Assembly (NCBI RefSeq): GCF_001705515.1
Contig: NZ_MDJS01000005.1
Location: forward strand, 341,492 to 405,491
Origin: Mucilaginibacter sp. PPCGB 2223
GTDB taxonomy: Bacteria; Bacteroidota; Bacteroidia; Sphingobacteriales; Sphingobacteriaceae
Direction: 5' to 3'
DNA length: 64,000 bases
The position numbers and the translations under genes are program-made. This document shows, in pieces, positions 26,660 through 35,658 of the stretch. The notes below the pieces were generated by a model. It did not search any database, was not told the DNA's origin, and worked only from the letters and a program-made list of their open reading frames with translations. How positions within the stretch are numbered: position 1 is the first letter of the stretch; each line of letters starts with the position of its first letter.

Positions 26660-26708
26660 CAAGTCTCCTTTTGATCAATGAGCAAAGAACAGGGATCAAA
26701 GATTTTGT

Positions 26709-27185
26709 ATGGGACAGGATTATCAGGAAATGGTTTTTGAAACACAGATAGATCCATTCGTAAAACGGATGTGGCAGGTTTATCTGGCAAATTTTATCAT
26801 TACGCCAATTTTCTGTATAGTATCTTCTTGCTTTTTCAAGGAATTTAATGCAATTGTGTTACTATGGCTGGCAACGGTAACCTGTATATTTTTATCAACC
26901 GTTTACAGCAGCTACAAATGGTCGCGGAATAAGGTACGCTCGATATCTTTAGTGGATGGCATTTTCAAGGCGATTGTTACCCGGAAAAACTCAGACAGCA
27001 CATACCTTATACCACAGGAAAGCATCAGCACGAAATTGAAATGGGAAGGCGGCAGGCCAAGAGTTTTAACGTTAATGATATTCTCAAAAAACAATCCGAT
27101 CGTTAAGGTTTACTCGGGCAGGCAGAAGAATGAATACGATTTGGAAGATATAGCCTATCAGATAAAAAAGAGATTAAATAAGTAG
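26709..27185 (+). CDS. Hypothetical membrane protein
   Basis: A 158-residue protein with two adjacent hydrophobic segments (about 27-45 and 49-68) and a soluble C-terminal half containing VDGIFKAIVTRKNSDSTYLIPQESIS. The arrangement resembles YcxB-like proteins of unknown function, but the match is not firm. It follows GH3 by 49 bases on the same strand. Confidence 0.65.
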   Translation: MGQDYQEMVFETQIDPFVKRMWQVYLANFIITPIFCIVSSCFFKEFNAIVLLWLATVTCIFLSTVYSSYKWSRNKVRSISLVDGIFKAIVTRKNSDSTYLIPQESISTKLKWEGGRPRVLTLMIFSKNNPIVKVYSGRQKNEYDLEDIAYQIKKRLNK

Positions 27186-27186
27186 G

Positions 27187-27208
27187 CCCGGCTCGCAGGG
27201 AAACGCCC
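27187..27208. repeat. Fragment of the GGGCGTTTCCCTGCGGG element, reverse
   Basis: On the minus strand it reads GGGCGTTTCCCTGCGAGC, matching the first 18 or so bases of the element at 15421. The rest of the unit is absent. Confidence 0.55.
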
Positions 27209-27223
27209 ATATCAAGATCAGGA

Positions 27224-27285
27224 AGCTCCTCCGGAGCTAAACCCTTTTTAGCTTTCTTCTACAAACAGGCAACTCCTCCGGAGTT
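27224..27285. repeat. Paired CTCCTCCGGAG hairpins
   Basis: AGCTCC-TCC-GGAGCT (27224-27238) and AACTCC-TCC-GGAGTT (27271-27285) lie 47 bases apart between two convergent genes. The second is followed by T-rich sequence on the minus side. They could stop transcription from both sides. Confidence 0.6.
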
Positions 27286-27295
27286 TAAAACTGCT

Positions 27296-29131
27296 TTAAT
27301 TAATCAACCTCCCCGTTATATCCACATTCCGTGCAAAGGGATTAATATACAAATTGGCCAGTATGGCAAACTCGCGACGGGTGATGGGTTTGCCCAGATC
27401 GTAAGCTGATGTGAACTTAAAGCGGCTTTGCCAGTATTTTTTGACGTTTTTTTGCAGGGTCTCGGGGTCGCTCAGGGTCATTTCGCTGATAAACGATAAA
27501 AGGTTGCCTACTGTAAAATCATCGCCCGGTTTTACCTTGTTGAACCACAGGAACGAGCGGGCGTAGATCTCCATCAATACCGGTTTAACTTCGGTGGTTT
27601 TGACGATGGAGTCGGGTAAAAAGTAGGTAGCTGTGGCTTTGCCTTTAGTTAACTGCACGCCTTTGATGAGGCCGGTAGCGCCAATCTGTTGTATCGACCG
27701 GAAGTACGGGTCATTCAGTTTAACATCTACAAAAGGCATTAAATAAGCGTTGAACCTGATGAGTTCTTTCTGCACTTCGCGCACGTTGATCTTTTTGGTT
27801 GTGGTTTTGTAAAAAGCGCAAAAAGCGGCTACGGTGCCTGCGCCCTGTCCAACCGTCATCTGTACAGACGGATAGAACGTACTGGCGTTGACCAGGTGGG
27901 TGGTCGACATGGCTTTTTCGGTAACCAGCAGATTCTCCATATCGCGTACGATAACCGATCCTAAAGGGATAGAGTAACCCGGCATGGGCGGATAGTTGAT
28001 TTTAGGCGCGTTGCTCACGGCCGAATAATGCTGGCCTGGCGACGCATCGCCTACGGCGATAGCAGTACGGTAGAGCTTCGAAGCCCTATCGTACGGCGTA
28101 AAAATATCACCGGTCACCATACGGATCTGCCCCTGCACGCGGCGGGCTTCGCGGATGTACGGGATCATGGGCAAACGGTCCTTGGTCGGGAACTCCTGGA
28201 AATCGGGCGCCAGGTTTTTAAAGCCCAGCTCGGTTTGGAGGTAATAGATCAGGCCTAAGGTTTTCAGCCTGCACTCTTTATAGAAATCGTCGCGCTGATC
28301 CGGCTCCAACTGGTCCATCGTAACAGGGAAACTGTTGGCGCATTCGCCCCATTTGATCATGTATTTATCGTTGGGCAGTCTACCGTCGGCCAGCATTTTT
28401 TTAATGTCTTTACCTTTAAGGCAGCTGTATAACGATGGATCATACCCTTCGGGTTTATCGATGGTGCGGTCGGCGGCGCGGCCATAATCTTTTAAAACGG
28501 CTATCCAGGTCACTTCCTCAATCAGTGGCAAGGCTTCATCTACCCCAATAGGTTCGCCTGTTGTTTTTTTGCTGTCGAAACCGATGTCAAAATTAGCGCC
28601 TGCTTTAGCGGCGACATCCGCAGTTTCGGTAGCATCAATCACCACGCGGGCGGATATCGTACTTTTAACGCCTTTTTCGCTGATGACAACATCCCACAAA
28701 TCGCCGTTCTTTTTAATACCGGCGAACTGGGTGTTGAATTTTACATTCAGGCGTTTAACGGTATCGGTTATTTTTTTGAGGATGGCTGCGCCGGTGTACG
28801 GCTCAAAGCGTAAGGTTGCATTTGCTGTGGTATCGTAGCCCGGCGTATTTTTATAGAATTTGATCACGTGTCTGCGAAATTCGCCCCAGATGCCCGATGG
28901 TAAATTGCGGTTGGCATCCACGATACAATTTGCACCCGAGGTCATGCTACCGCCCAGCCAGGGCCCTGGCTCCACTATAATGGTCTGTACACCGCTGCGG
29001 GCGGCCTGTATACCGGCCGATACCCCGCTGGCACTGCCTCCTATCACTAATACATCTGTTTTTATATTTTCCTGGGCGTGTGCGCCGAAATATGCTGATA
29101 ATAAAACAAGTACAAATAACTTTTTAACCAT
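27296..29131 (-). CDS. FAD-dependent oxidoreductase (FAD_oxidored family), secreted
   Basis: A 611-residue protein with signal peptide ending GAHAQ. The dinucleotide-binding motif VLVIGGSASGVSAGIQAARSG (residues 27-47) is followed by IIVEPGPWLGGSMTSGANC, typical of PF12831 proteins found next to polysaccharide-degrading genes in Bacteroidota. The second conserved region ARVVIDATETADVAAKAG is present. Substrate unknown. It is divergent from an amidase gene. Confidence 0.9.
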   Translation of the reverse strand: MVKKLFVLVLLSAYFGAHAQENIKTDVLVIGGSASGVSAGIQAARSGVQTIIVEPGPWLGGSMTSGANCIVDANRNLPSGIWGEFRRHVIKFYKNTPGYDTTANATLRFEPYTGAAILKKITDTVKRLNVKFNTQFAGIKKNGDLWDVVISEKGVKSTISARVVIDATETADVAAKAGANFDIGFDSKKTTGEPIGVDEALPLIEEVTWIAVLKDYGRAADRTIDKPEGYDPSLYSCLKGKDIKKMLADGRLPNDKYMIKWGECANSFPVTMDQLEPDQRDDFYKECRLKTLGLIYYLQTELGFKNLAPDFQEFPTKDRLPMIPYIREARRVQGQIRMVTGDIFTPYDRASKLYRTAIAVGDASPGQHYSAVSNAPKINYPPMPGYSIPLGSVIVRDMENLLVTEKAMSTTHLVNASTFYPSVQMTVGQGAGTVAAFCAFYKTTTKKINVREVQKELIRFNAYLMPFVDVKLNDPYFRSIQQIGATGLIKGVQLTKGKATATYFLPDSIVKTTEVKPVLMEIYARSFLWFNKVKPGDDFTVGNLLSFISEMTLSDPETLQKNVKKYWQSRFKFTSAYDLGKPITRREFAILANLYINPFARNVDITGRLIN

Positions 29132-29188
29132 TATAGATTTTTATAACAACTGTAAAACGCTAAATTAGGGCAAAGCTTTTAATTGCCT

Positions 29189-30865
29189 ATGAAAAATTAT
29201 ACGAAAAGATCGCGCTTTTTTATCATATCCTGCTGCTGCCTGAGCTTTGTTTTGGGCGCATTTGTGTGGCATGCTGCCGAAAATACCATCACCGTAGATG
29301 TGGTTAAACAGGCGCAGAAGGTTATCGGCCTTGAATTTAGCGATGCCCAGGCCGACTCGATGCTGAATAACCTGAACGGCCAGGTAAATACTTATAATAC
29401 ATTGCGTAAACTTAACCTGCCCAACAGCGTGGTACCGGCACTCAACTTTAACCCGGTGCCGGTCGGCTTTACTAATCCCGACAAGGTAAGCGGTTTTGCT
29501 ATGGCTAAGATGGCTGCGGTGAAACTGCCTGCGGACAAAAACGAACTGGCTTTTTACTCCATTCGCCAACTGGCCGAGCTGATCCGCACCAAACAGATTA
29601 CTTCTGTTGAGCTGACAAAGTTTTTTATAGACCGTTTAAAGAAATATAATGGCAAGTTGCTGTTCGTGGTAAACTATACCGAAGAGCATGCATTAAAGCA
29701 AGCGGCATTGGCCGATGCCGAAATTAAAGCCGGTAAGTATAAAGGTGTTTTGCATGGGATACCGTTCGGAGTGAAAGACCTCCTGTCGTCTGCCGACTCT
29801 AAAACGACCTACGGGGCCGCGCCTTACCGCGACCAGGAGTTGAAAATAGATGCTACCGTTGTTAAACGATTAGAAGAAGCTGGAGCTGTATTGATAGCCA
29901 AATTAACCCTGGGCGAACTGGCACAGGGTGATACCTGGTTCGGCGGGCAAACGCGTAACCCATGGGATATTACCCGTGGCTCGAGCGGCTCATCGGCCGG
30001 GCCGGCTTCGGCGGTGGCCGCGGGTTGTTTGCCTTTTGCCATCGGGTCTGAAACGTTGGGTTCTATTGTATCGCCATCAACCGAGTGCGGCGATACCGGT
30101 TTGCGGCCTTCGTTTGGCCGGGTAAGCAAATATGGTGCAATGGCCTTAAGTTGGAGTATGGATAAGCTTGGCCCGATTGCCCGCAACGTGGAAGACGACG
30201 CCATTGTGTTTAACGCGATACAAGGACCGGACCCGAACGACCTGAGCACCATTGCTTCGCCATTTAAGTACGATGGCAACATAAAAGACCTGAAGGGTTG
30301 GAAGATTGGTTATTTAAAAGCAGCATTTGATAATCTGCGCACACAAAACCATGCCAACGATTCGGTAACGCTTGCCAAACTAAAAGAGCTTGGCGCCGAA
30401 CTTGTACCGATAGAACAACCTAAAATGCCTTTTGGCTCAATGACTTTTGTTTTAAGCGCTGAAGCGGGAGCGGCCTTTCAGGAGTTAGTTTTAAACCATA
30501 AAGACGATATGCTTGCTCAGCAGCGCAAAAGCTCATGGCCAAATACCTTCCGCTCGGCGCAGTTTATACCCGCGGTTGAATACATTAATGCACAACGGGC
30601 TCGTACCGTTTTAATACAGCAATGGTACGAGCGTTTAAAGGGGCTCGATCTATATGTAGCACCATCGTTCAGCGCCAATTTATCGCTTACTAATCTCACA
30701 GGAAACCCGTGTTTGGTGCTGCCCAATGGTTTAAACCGCCGCGGGTTGCCGGCCAGCATTACCTTTATGGGGCAATTATTCGGCGAGGGCAAGATGCTCG
30801 AGGCCGCAAAAATTTACCAGGACGCGACAGACTTTAACAAAAAACATCCTACCTTAAATTTTTAA
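29189..30865 (+). CDS. Amidase-signature enzyme, exported
   Basis: A 558-residue amidase. The triad is visible: Lys in HGIPFGVKDLLSSAD, the Gly/Ser loop RGSSGSSAGPASAVAAG (first Ser pair) and the acyl-binding SETLGSIVSPST. The N-terminus has an uncleaved-looking or cleaved hydrophobic segment (residues 9-25), so it is likely periplasmic. The extra 130 residues before the catalytic Lys are longer than in GatA. It is not GatA, because no GatB or GatC is nearby. Start ATG 29189. Confidence 0.9.
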   Translation: MKNYTKRSRFFIISCCCLSFVLGAFVWHAAENTITVDVVKQAQKVIGLEFSDAQADSMLNNLNGQVNTYNTLRKLNLPNSVVPALNFNPVPVGFTNPDKVSGFAMAKMAAVKLPADKNELAFYSIRQLAELIRTKQITSVELTKFFIDRLKKYNGKLLFVVNYTEEHALKQAALADAEIKAGKYKGVLHGIPFGVKDLLSSADSKTTYGAAPYRDQELKIDATVVKRLEEAGAVLIAKLTLGELAQGDTWFGGQTRNPWDITRGSSGSSAGPASAVAAGCLPFAIGSETLGSIVSPSTECGDTGLRPSFGRVSKYGAMALSWSMDKLGPIARNVEDDAIVFNAIQGPDPNDLSTIASPFKYDGNIKDLKGWKIGYLKAAFDNLRTQNHANDSVTLAKLKELGAELVPIEQPKMPFGSMTFVLSAEAGAAFQELVLNHKDDMLAQQRKSSWPNTFRSAQFIPAVEYINAQRARTVLIQQWYERLKGLDLYVAPSFSANLSLTNLTGNPCLVLPNGLNRRGLPASITFMGQLFGEGKMLEAAKIYQDATDFNKKHPTLNF

Positions 30866-30879
30866 CCCTTTAATAACCT

Positions 30880-31407
30880 ATGAGTACCGAACCATTAGAC
30901 CGCGCCAAATACCCGATCGGGAAATTTAAGGCACCGGCATCGTACACCCAGCAGGATATGCTGCATTGGATAGCCGAGATCAAAGCTTTACCGGCCAAAA
31001 TGCGCCAGGCTGTAATGACGCTTAACGAAAAGCAGCTGGATACGCCTTACCGCACCGGCGGCTGGACCATCCGCCAGGTTGTTCATCATACCGCCGATAG
31101 TCACCTGAATGCTTTTGCCCGTTTCAAATTTGCCTTAACTGAAGATAACCCCACCATTAAACCTTACGAAGAGGCCGACTGGGCACTGTTTGCCGATTCG
31201 AAACTGCCCGTTGAGCCAGCATTGCGCATGCTCGAAGGCCTGCACCAGCGCTGGACCGCCCTGATGGAGGGCATGACCGAAGAGCAATGGAGCCGCACCT
31301 ATTTCCACCCGGCCAATAACGAAACGGCGCCTTTGCGCAAGGCATTAGGCTTATACGCCTGGCATGGCAACCATCACGTAGCACATATCGAAAATGCGGA
31401 TGTTTGA
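30880..31407 (+). CDS. DinB/YfiT-family metal-dependent hydrolase or transferase
   Basis: A 175-residue four-helix-bundle protein. The metal-binding His residues are readable in QVVHHTADSHLNAF and WHGNHHVAHIENA, and the RYPIGKF-like start (AKYPIGKFKAPASYT) matches YfiT/BstA. Bacillus relatives transfer bacillithiol to xenobiotics; Sphingobacteria may use another thiol. It follows the amidase by 14 bases, suggesting one transcript. Confidence 0.9.
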   Translation: MSTEPLDRAKYPIGKFKAPASYTQQDMLHWIAEIKALPAKMRQAVMTLNEKQLDTPYRTGGWTIRQVVHHTADSHLNAFARFKFALTEDNPTIKPYEEADWALFADSKLPVEPALRMLEGLHQRWTALMEGMTEEQWSRTYFHPANNETAPLRKALGLYAWHGNHHVAHIENADV

Positions 31408-31473
31408 AGAAGAAAACAGGTATTGTTTGCAGGATAATTTCTTTTATTTTTATTCTGCAAACAAACTGTCACA

Positions 31474-33363
31474 ATGAAACGAAAACCTGTCATAATCATC
31501 GCCGCCGTTGCGGTATTGGGTATCTGTGCGTTTTTATTTATTCGTAGTAAATATCTGGCCAAACCTAAGGATACAGAAGTTATTGCTTTTTTGGAGAAGT
31601 TTAACACAACAGTATTAGGCGGCGATCCGGAACAACTGCTTACCTATTTTAATATCCCGCAAAAAAGCAAACCGCTTATGAAATTGTTGAGCGTGCTTTG
31701 CAATAAAACCGGGGCATCCGGCTCGGGCCAGCCGCTTTTTGAAGTAAGCCTTACCACCGCTTACAGCGACCTCAAGATCATCAACAACGAGCTTTTGGAA
31801 GTGCGGATACCGGCCACTTTCAGCGAGAAGAACAGTAACAACCCGCCTCGGCAAACTTTCCTTTTCATGAAGTTGCGTAAGATCGGCCAGGGTGAGTTTA
31901 AGATATTGCAGATAGATGGCCGGGAGTTTTTTAAAGATTATGTGGCGTTTGAAAATGTCATCCGCACGCGTGAGCAACCTGAAAAACAAAATTACGATCC
32001 TATAACGTTAGCGGCTTTTGCTGAGGCTCAGAAGCTAAAAGCAAGCTACGATACCATACCTGCTTTTGAGCATTATAACGGTAAAACTTATTACTATGTG
32101 GTTAAAGGCTCGGGGAAGGAGTTCTCGTTTGAGCAAGTTGGCGAAGACAGTACCCTGAACTGGAAAATCGGTTTGGTCGGTCCTGATCTTAAAGAGCTCA
32201 TCCCGGTAAAATATACCTTAATCCATAACATTAGCGGAATAATTGACGGCCTGATAGAAGTAGAAGATAAAGGCAGGCGCGGTTTTTACGATCTTAACGG
32301 AAAAGAGGTGGTGCCGATAACCTATGATCAGATTTTGCCTTTAAAAGGCGAAACCAATCTTGCGTTGTTACATAAAGGGCAGGACTATTTTTACCTGAAA
32401 AGCGACTTGACCGTTTCCGAAAAAATAGCCGGTTTAAAAATAGCCGATATGCTGCCGCAGATTAAAGAGTATGGCGCTAAATCAACCTTAACCGGGGCCG
32501 AATCAAAAGGGCTTATCGAGTTTAACTCGCGCGAGTACCATGCCAGCATCGTATTCCCGCCATCGTACCTTGTTGATTGGGAGGTGCGTCCGCGCGTACA
32601 AATGTTTAAAAATCCACTGCGGCCGGATTTCTTATCCGACGAAGAAATGTCGGAAAAATACCTTATCGCATTTGAAAACAGCCCGGCTGCTTCAAACTGG
32701 CTTACAAGTGCTTTGTATTCGATAGAAGATAGTTATTTAGGTGGCCGCGGCGGCCTTTACAGCGCCAAGGCATTGGTTGTGGTCGATAAAAAGAGCAATA
32801 CGGTTGTCGGCCATCAAATGAATGTTGATTACTCTACCGAAGAAAATCCAGGGTCGGAGTCAGAGTGCATCGAAAGCCAGATCAGACAGGTAAACGACAC
32901 CTTATTTGAGTTTAAAATGAGCTCGATTTACAACCAAACCCTGCACAACGATAAGTTGCTGGCTAACGGACCAACCTTTCATTATCTCTATGTGAAAAAT
33001 GGCAGGCTGACTGAATTGCACAATAAAAGGCTATTTGGCTTTACCAAGTATGTTAAAATGGACGATAGTTATTTAAAAGGTTGTTATATATATGATGATA
33101 AACAGCTCGACCATCCGAACCTGGAAATGTTGCAGTATATGAAGAACGAAATATATGCTGAGTACCTTTACGAGTTTAAAGACCCCAAATGGGCCGAAGT
33201 GTTCCAGGGCCGCTTTAACAATTATAACATGGAGGAGCAAAAATATAAACGCAATACCAGCGTCGACGATTCTCTGACGGTTATCGATAAATACAACATC
33301 AATTTCCTCGATCAGAAAATAAAAGCACAAAAAGCCTCACCAAAAGTATTGGCCGCTAAATGA
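31474..33363 (+). CDS. Membrane-anchored hypothetical protein with WG-like region
   Basis: A 629-residue protein with one N-terminal membrane segment (about 5-27). Around residue 270 the sequence RRGFYDLNGKEVVPITYDQI resembles a single WG beta-hairpin repeat. The remainder is a large, probably extracytoplasmic region. No enzyme motif is seen. It overlaps the next gene by ATGA and opens a four-gene operon of unknown membrane proteins. Confidence 0.8.
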   Translation: MKRKPVIIIAAVAVLGICAFLFIRSKYLAKPKDTEVIAFLEKFNTTVLGGDPEQLLTYFNIPQKSKPLMKLLSVLCNKTGASGSGQPLFEVSLTTAYSDLKIINNELLEVRIPATFSEKNSNNPPRQTFLFMKLRKIGQGEFKILQIDGREFFKDYVAFENVIRTREQPEKQNYDPITLAAFAEAQKLKASYDTIPAFEHYNGKTYYYVVKGSGKEFSFEQVGEDSTLNWKIGLVGPDLKELIPVKYTLIHNISGIIDGLIEVEDKGRRGFYDLNGKEVVPITYDQILPLKGETNLALLHKGQDYFYLKSDLTVSEKIAGLKIADMLPQIKEYGAKSTLTGAESKGLIEFNSREYHASIVFPPSYLVDWEVRPRVQMFKNPLRPDFLSDEEMSEKYLIAFENSPAASNWLTSALYSIEDSYLGGRGGLYSAKALVVVDKKSNTVVGHQMNVDYSTEENPGSESECIESQIRQVNDTLFEFKMSSIYNQTLHNDKLLANGPTFHYLYVKNGRLTELHNKRLFGFTKYVKMDDSYLKGCYIYDDKQLDHPNLEMLQYMKNEIYAEYLYEFKDPKWAEVFQGRFNNYNMEEQKYKRNTSVDDSLTVIDKYNINFLDQKIKAQKASPKVLAAK

Positions 33364-33986
33364 CGCTAACGGGCAAAATGCTGCGCTACCTGGCATTGCC
33401 ATGGATATTGTATCTGTCGTTAATGAACCTGTACCTATACAGGCGGATGGAAAGCGACACGGCTTTTCTGCAACTGAAACAAAATGCGGTTAAAACCGGC
33501 TGGTATTTGCCCGGTTTTTACGCGCATGTATATGTGAGCTGCACTATCCTTATTATCGGTTTTTTTCAGTTCTCAAAATGGGTTTACCGTAATAAGCCGC
33601 TGCATCGTACATTGGGCAAAGTCTATGTTTTCGGGGTATTGTTCTTTTCGGCGCCCGGGGCCTATGTGATGACCATGTTCATCAACCGCGGCATGGGGCC
33701 ATTCATCTCTTTCATGCTGCAGAATACCTTATGGATAATCTTTACTGCCGCTGCATGGTACTATGCTAAAAACGTGCAAATACCCCAGCACGTAAAAATG
33801 ATGCGCCGCAGCTACGCACTTGCTTTTGCTGCAGTAACTTTACGTTTTTACATTTACTTGTTCACGGTTTTGGGCAACGGCGTGGGCTTTGCGCACAACT
33901 ACCTCATCATCGCTTTTTTGAGCTGGGTACCTAATTTGATACTGGTTGAGCTGATCAATTATTATGACAGAGGAAATTATTTATAA
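33360..33986 (+). CDS. DUF2306-type membrane protein
   Basis: A 208-residue protein with about six membrane segments. The HVYVSCTILIIGFFQFS...LHRTLGKVYVFGVL region and MMRRSYALAFAAVTLRFY agree with the DUF2306 family, a heme-free-looking relative of cytochrome-like proteins with conserved His residues. Role unknown. It overlaps the upstream gene by 4 bases and the downstream gene by 23, so translation is coupled. Confidence 0.85.
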   Translation: MTLTGKMLRYLALPWILYLSLMNLYLYRRMESDTAFLQLKQNAVKTGWYLPGFYAHVYVSCTILIIGFFQFSKWVYRNKPLHRTLGKVYVFGVLFFSAPGAYVMTMFINRGMGPFISFMLQNTLWIIFTAAAWYYAKNVQIPQHVKMMRRSYALAFAAVTLRFYIYLFTVLGNGVGFAHNYLIIAFLSWVPNLILVELINYYDRGNYL

Positions 33987-34782
33987 AACACTGTATGCTA
34001 TCTTAGTAATTGGCGGCCTGGTTATTTACGGGTGGGCGCAATTACGAAAGAATAACATCTTTATGAAAAACCCGTCGCGCAAGCCATCAGATATGGTGAG
34101 CGTTGGCCCGCTGGGCTATGGTACAGACGGACGCTCGGGTAGGAAGGGTTCACCTTTTTATTATGTTTACTGTTTGGGTGCTGCAGTACTGATCGCACAG
34201 ATAACAGTTTACGAAGTACTTGCATCCCCTTCCCATCTGCCTGATAATAATGCCGCGCCGAATTATTTTTGGTTTGCCTTATCATTATTCTTATTCCTGG
34301 TTGGTTTACTCAACTCGTACTTGCTTAAAACCGATACCAGCTTTAGCGATTATCCTTATTTAAGATACATTGTTAAAGGTTGGCTTACTACGGTTTTAGC
34401 AACGCCGGTTATATTCACTATCATTTTTATTTTAAATGGGACGACAGCAAGCCCGGACATTATTGCCGATATATATTTGTTTTGGGTAATCGGCGGCAGC
34501 GGCTTTGGGATGCTTGGTTTCGCGTTATTGGGTTTTACCGTGCACTATACCAGTAAACAAAGCTGGGCCGGCGCCAGGAAAAAAGTGGTTATTTTGGCTG
34601 TCGCCGAGTTTTTAACTTTTATCACAGTATTTATTTATGCCCCTAAAGTAATCCCCCAGCTCTCATGGTTTGTCATAGCGTTGCTGTATGGTGTAGTTAT
34701 GGGTACCGGTGTAATGTGCTATAAGTTAGAAGAGCCGGCGTCGGCTGTAACTGAGCCGCCTGACACAACTAACGGAGAGTAA
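33964..34782 (+). CDS. Polytopic membrane protein of unknown function, paralogue 1
   Basis: A 272-residue protein with about seven hydrophobic segments. It contains FLVGLLNSYLLKTDTSFSDY, which is nearly identical in the next gene, and a GFGMLGFA segment further on. I do not recognise the family. It starts inside the end of the DUF2306 gene. Confidence 0.8.
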   Translation: MTEEIIYKTLYAILVIGGLVIYGWAQLRKNNIFMKNPSRKPSDMVSVGPLGYGTDGRSGRKGSPFYYVYCLGAAVLIAQITVYEVLASPSHLPDNNAAPNYFWFALSLFLFLVGLLNSYLLKTDTSFSDYPYLRYIVKGWLTTVLATPVIFTIIFILNGTTASPDIIADIYLFWVIGGSGFGMLGFALLGFTVHYTSKQSWAGARKKVVILAVAEFLTFITVFIYAPKVIPQLSWFVIALLYGVVMGTGVMCYKLEEPASAVTEPPDTTNGE

Positions 34783-34785
34783 GCA

Positions 34786-35598
34786 ATGCCGCCTGCTGTT
34801 TTAACTTTATACCTGTACGTTAGCAACCGCGAAACCCAGCATCCCGGGTTGACCTTTTTGGTAATGCTGGGTTATATTGCCGTCATTTACACCATCATCA
34901 AATTAGTCAACAGCCGCATCTTTGCCAAAAAGCCATCCAACGAGTGGGGCCACCAGGTGCTGCGCGGTAAACGATCGTTGTTTTATTATGTTTACTGGCT
35001 GGGGGTTACTGTTGTGATGGCCCAGATCGGCATTTACTATATTATTACCTACAAGCCCATTTACCTGGATGGCGTAAAAATTGACGACGGGTTTAAGTAT
35101 ATCTGGTTTTACGTCGCCTTCGTTCTTTTGTTTGTCGGCCTGCTCAATTCGTACCTGGTAAAAACCGATACCAGCTTCAGCGATTATCCGTACCTGCGCT
35201 ACATTATAAAAGTTTGGGTAACCAATATTTTGGCCGCCCCGGTTTTACTTACCATAATACTGGCACAGAAAGGAATCACAGAAGATTGGCTTCCGGCGTA
35301 CTGGCTCCTGGTAATAACGAGCAACGGTTTCGGGATGCTTGGTTTTGCAGCTTTTGCATTCAATGTCCATTACATCAGCCAAAACAACTGGCCGGAACGC
35401 CGCAAAAAAATGCGCATATTTATCTCGGCCGAGTTACTAACGTTGGTTACTGTGATCGTGTTCGCACTAAAAAGCACAATGGGTATCAGCTGGTTTTGGT
35501 TGTGGCTCCCTTATGCACCGGTGATGGGCTTCAGTATATTTTATTACAAATTAGATAAGCCCATCCCTGTTGAAGACGCCATTGTTGTTGAAGATTAG
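34786..35598 (+). CDS. Polytopic membrane protein of unknown function, paralogue 2
   Basis: A 270-residue protein, homologous along its length to the upstream neighbour (shared KTDTSFSDYPYLRYI and NGFGMLGFA/GSGFGMLGFA stretches, and the same segment order). Three bases separate the two genes. They look like an old tandem duplication, perhaps forming a heterodimer. Confidence 0.8.
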   Translation: MPPAVLTLYLYVSNRETQHPGLTFLVMLGYIAVIYTIIKLVNSRIFAKKPSNEWGHQVLRGKRSLFYYVYWLGVTVVMAQIGIYYIITYKPIYLDGVKIDDGFKYIWFYVAFVLLFVGLLNSYLVKTDTSFSDYPYLRYIIKVWVTNILAAPVLLTIILAQKGITEDWLPAYWLLVITSNGFGMLGFAAFAFNVHYISQNNWPERRKKMRIFISAELLTLVTVIVFALKSTMGISWFWLWLPYAPVMGFSIFYYKLDKPIPVEDAIVVED

Positions 35599-35658
35599 AA
35601 AACCGCAACGCAAGACCGGTTCTCCTCATTTGCACATTCAGGCATTTGCACATTTTCT

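Noticed and set aside
27224..27285. Ribosome-binding-site cluster (CTCCTCC/GGAGGAG)
   Set aside because: The motifs are hairpins between convergent genes and precede no start codon.
29189..30865. GatA subunit of the aminoacyl-tRNA amidotransferase
   Set aside because: The protein has an export signal and a long N-terminal extension, and no gatB or gatC is nearby.
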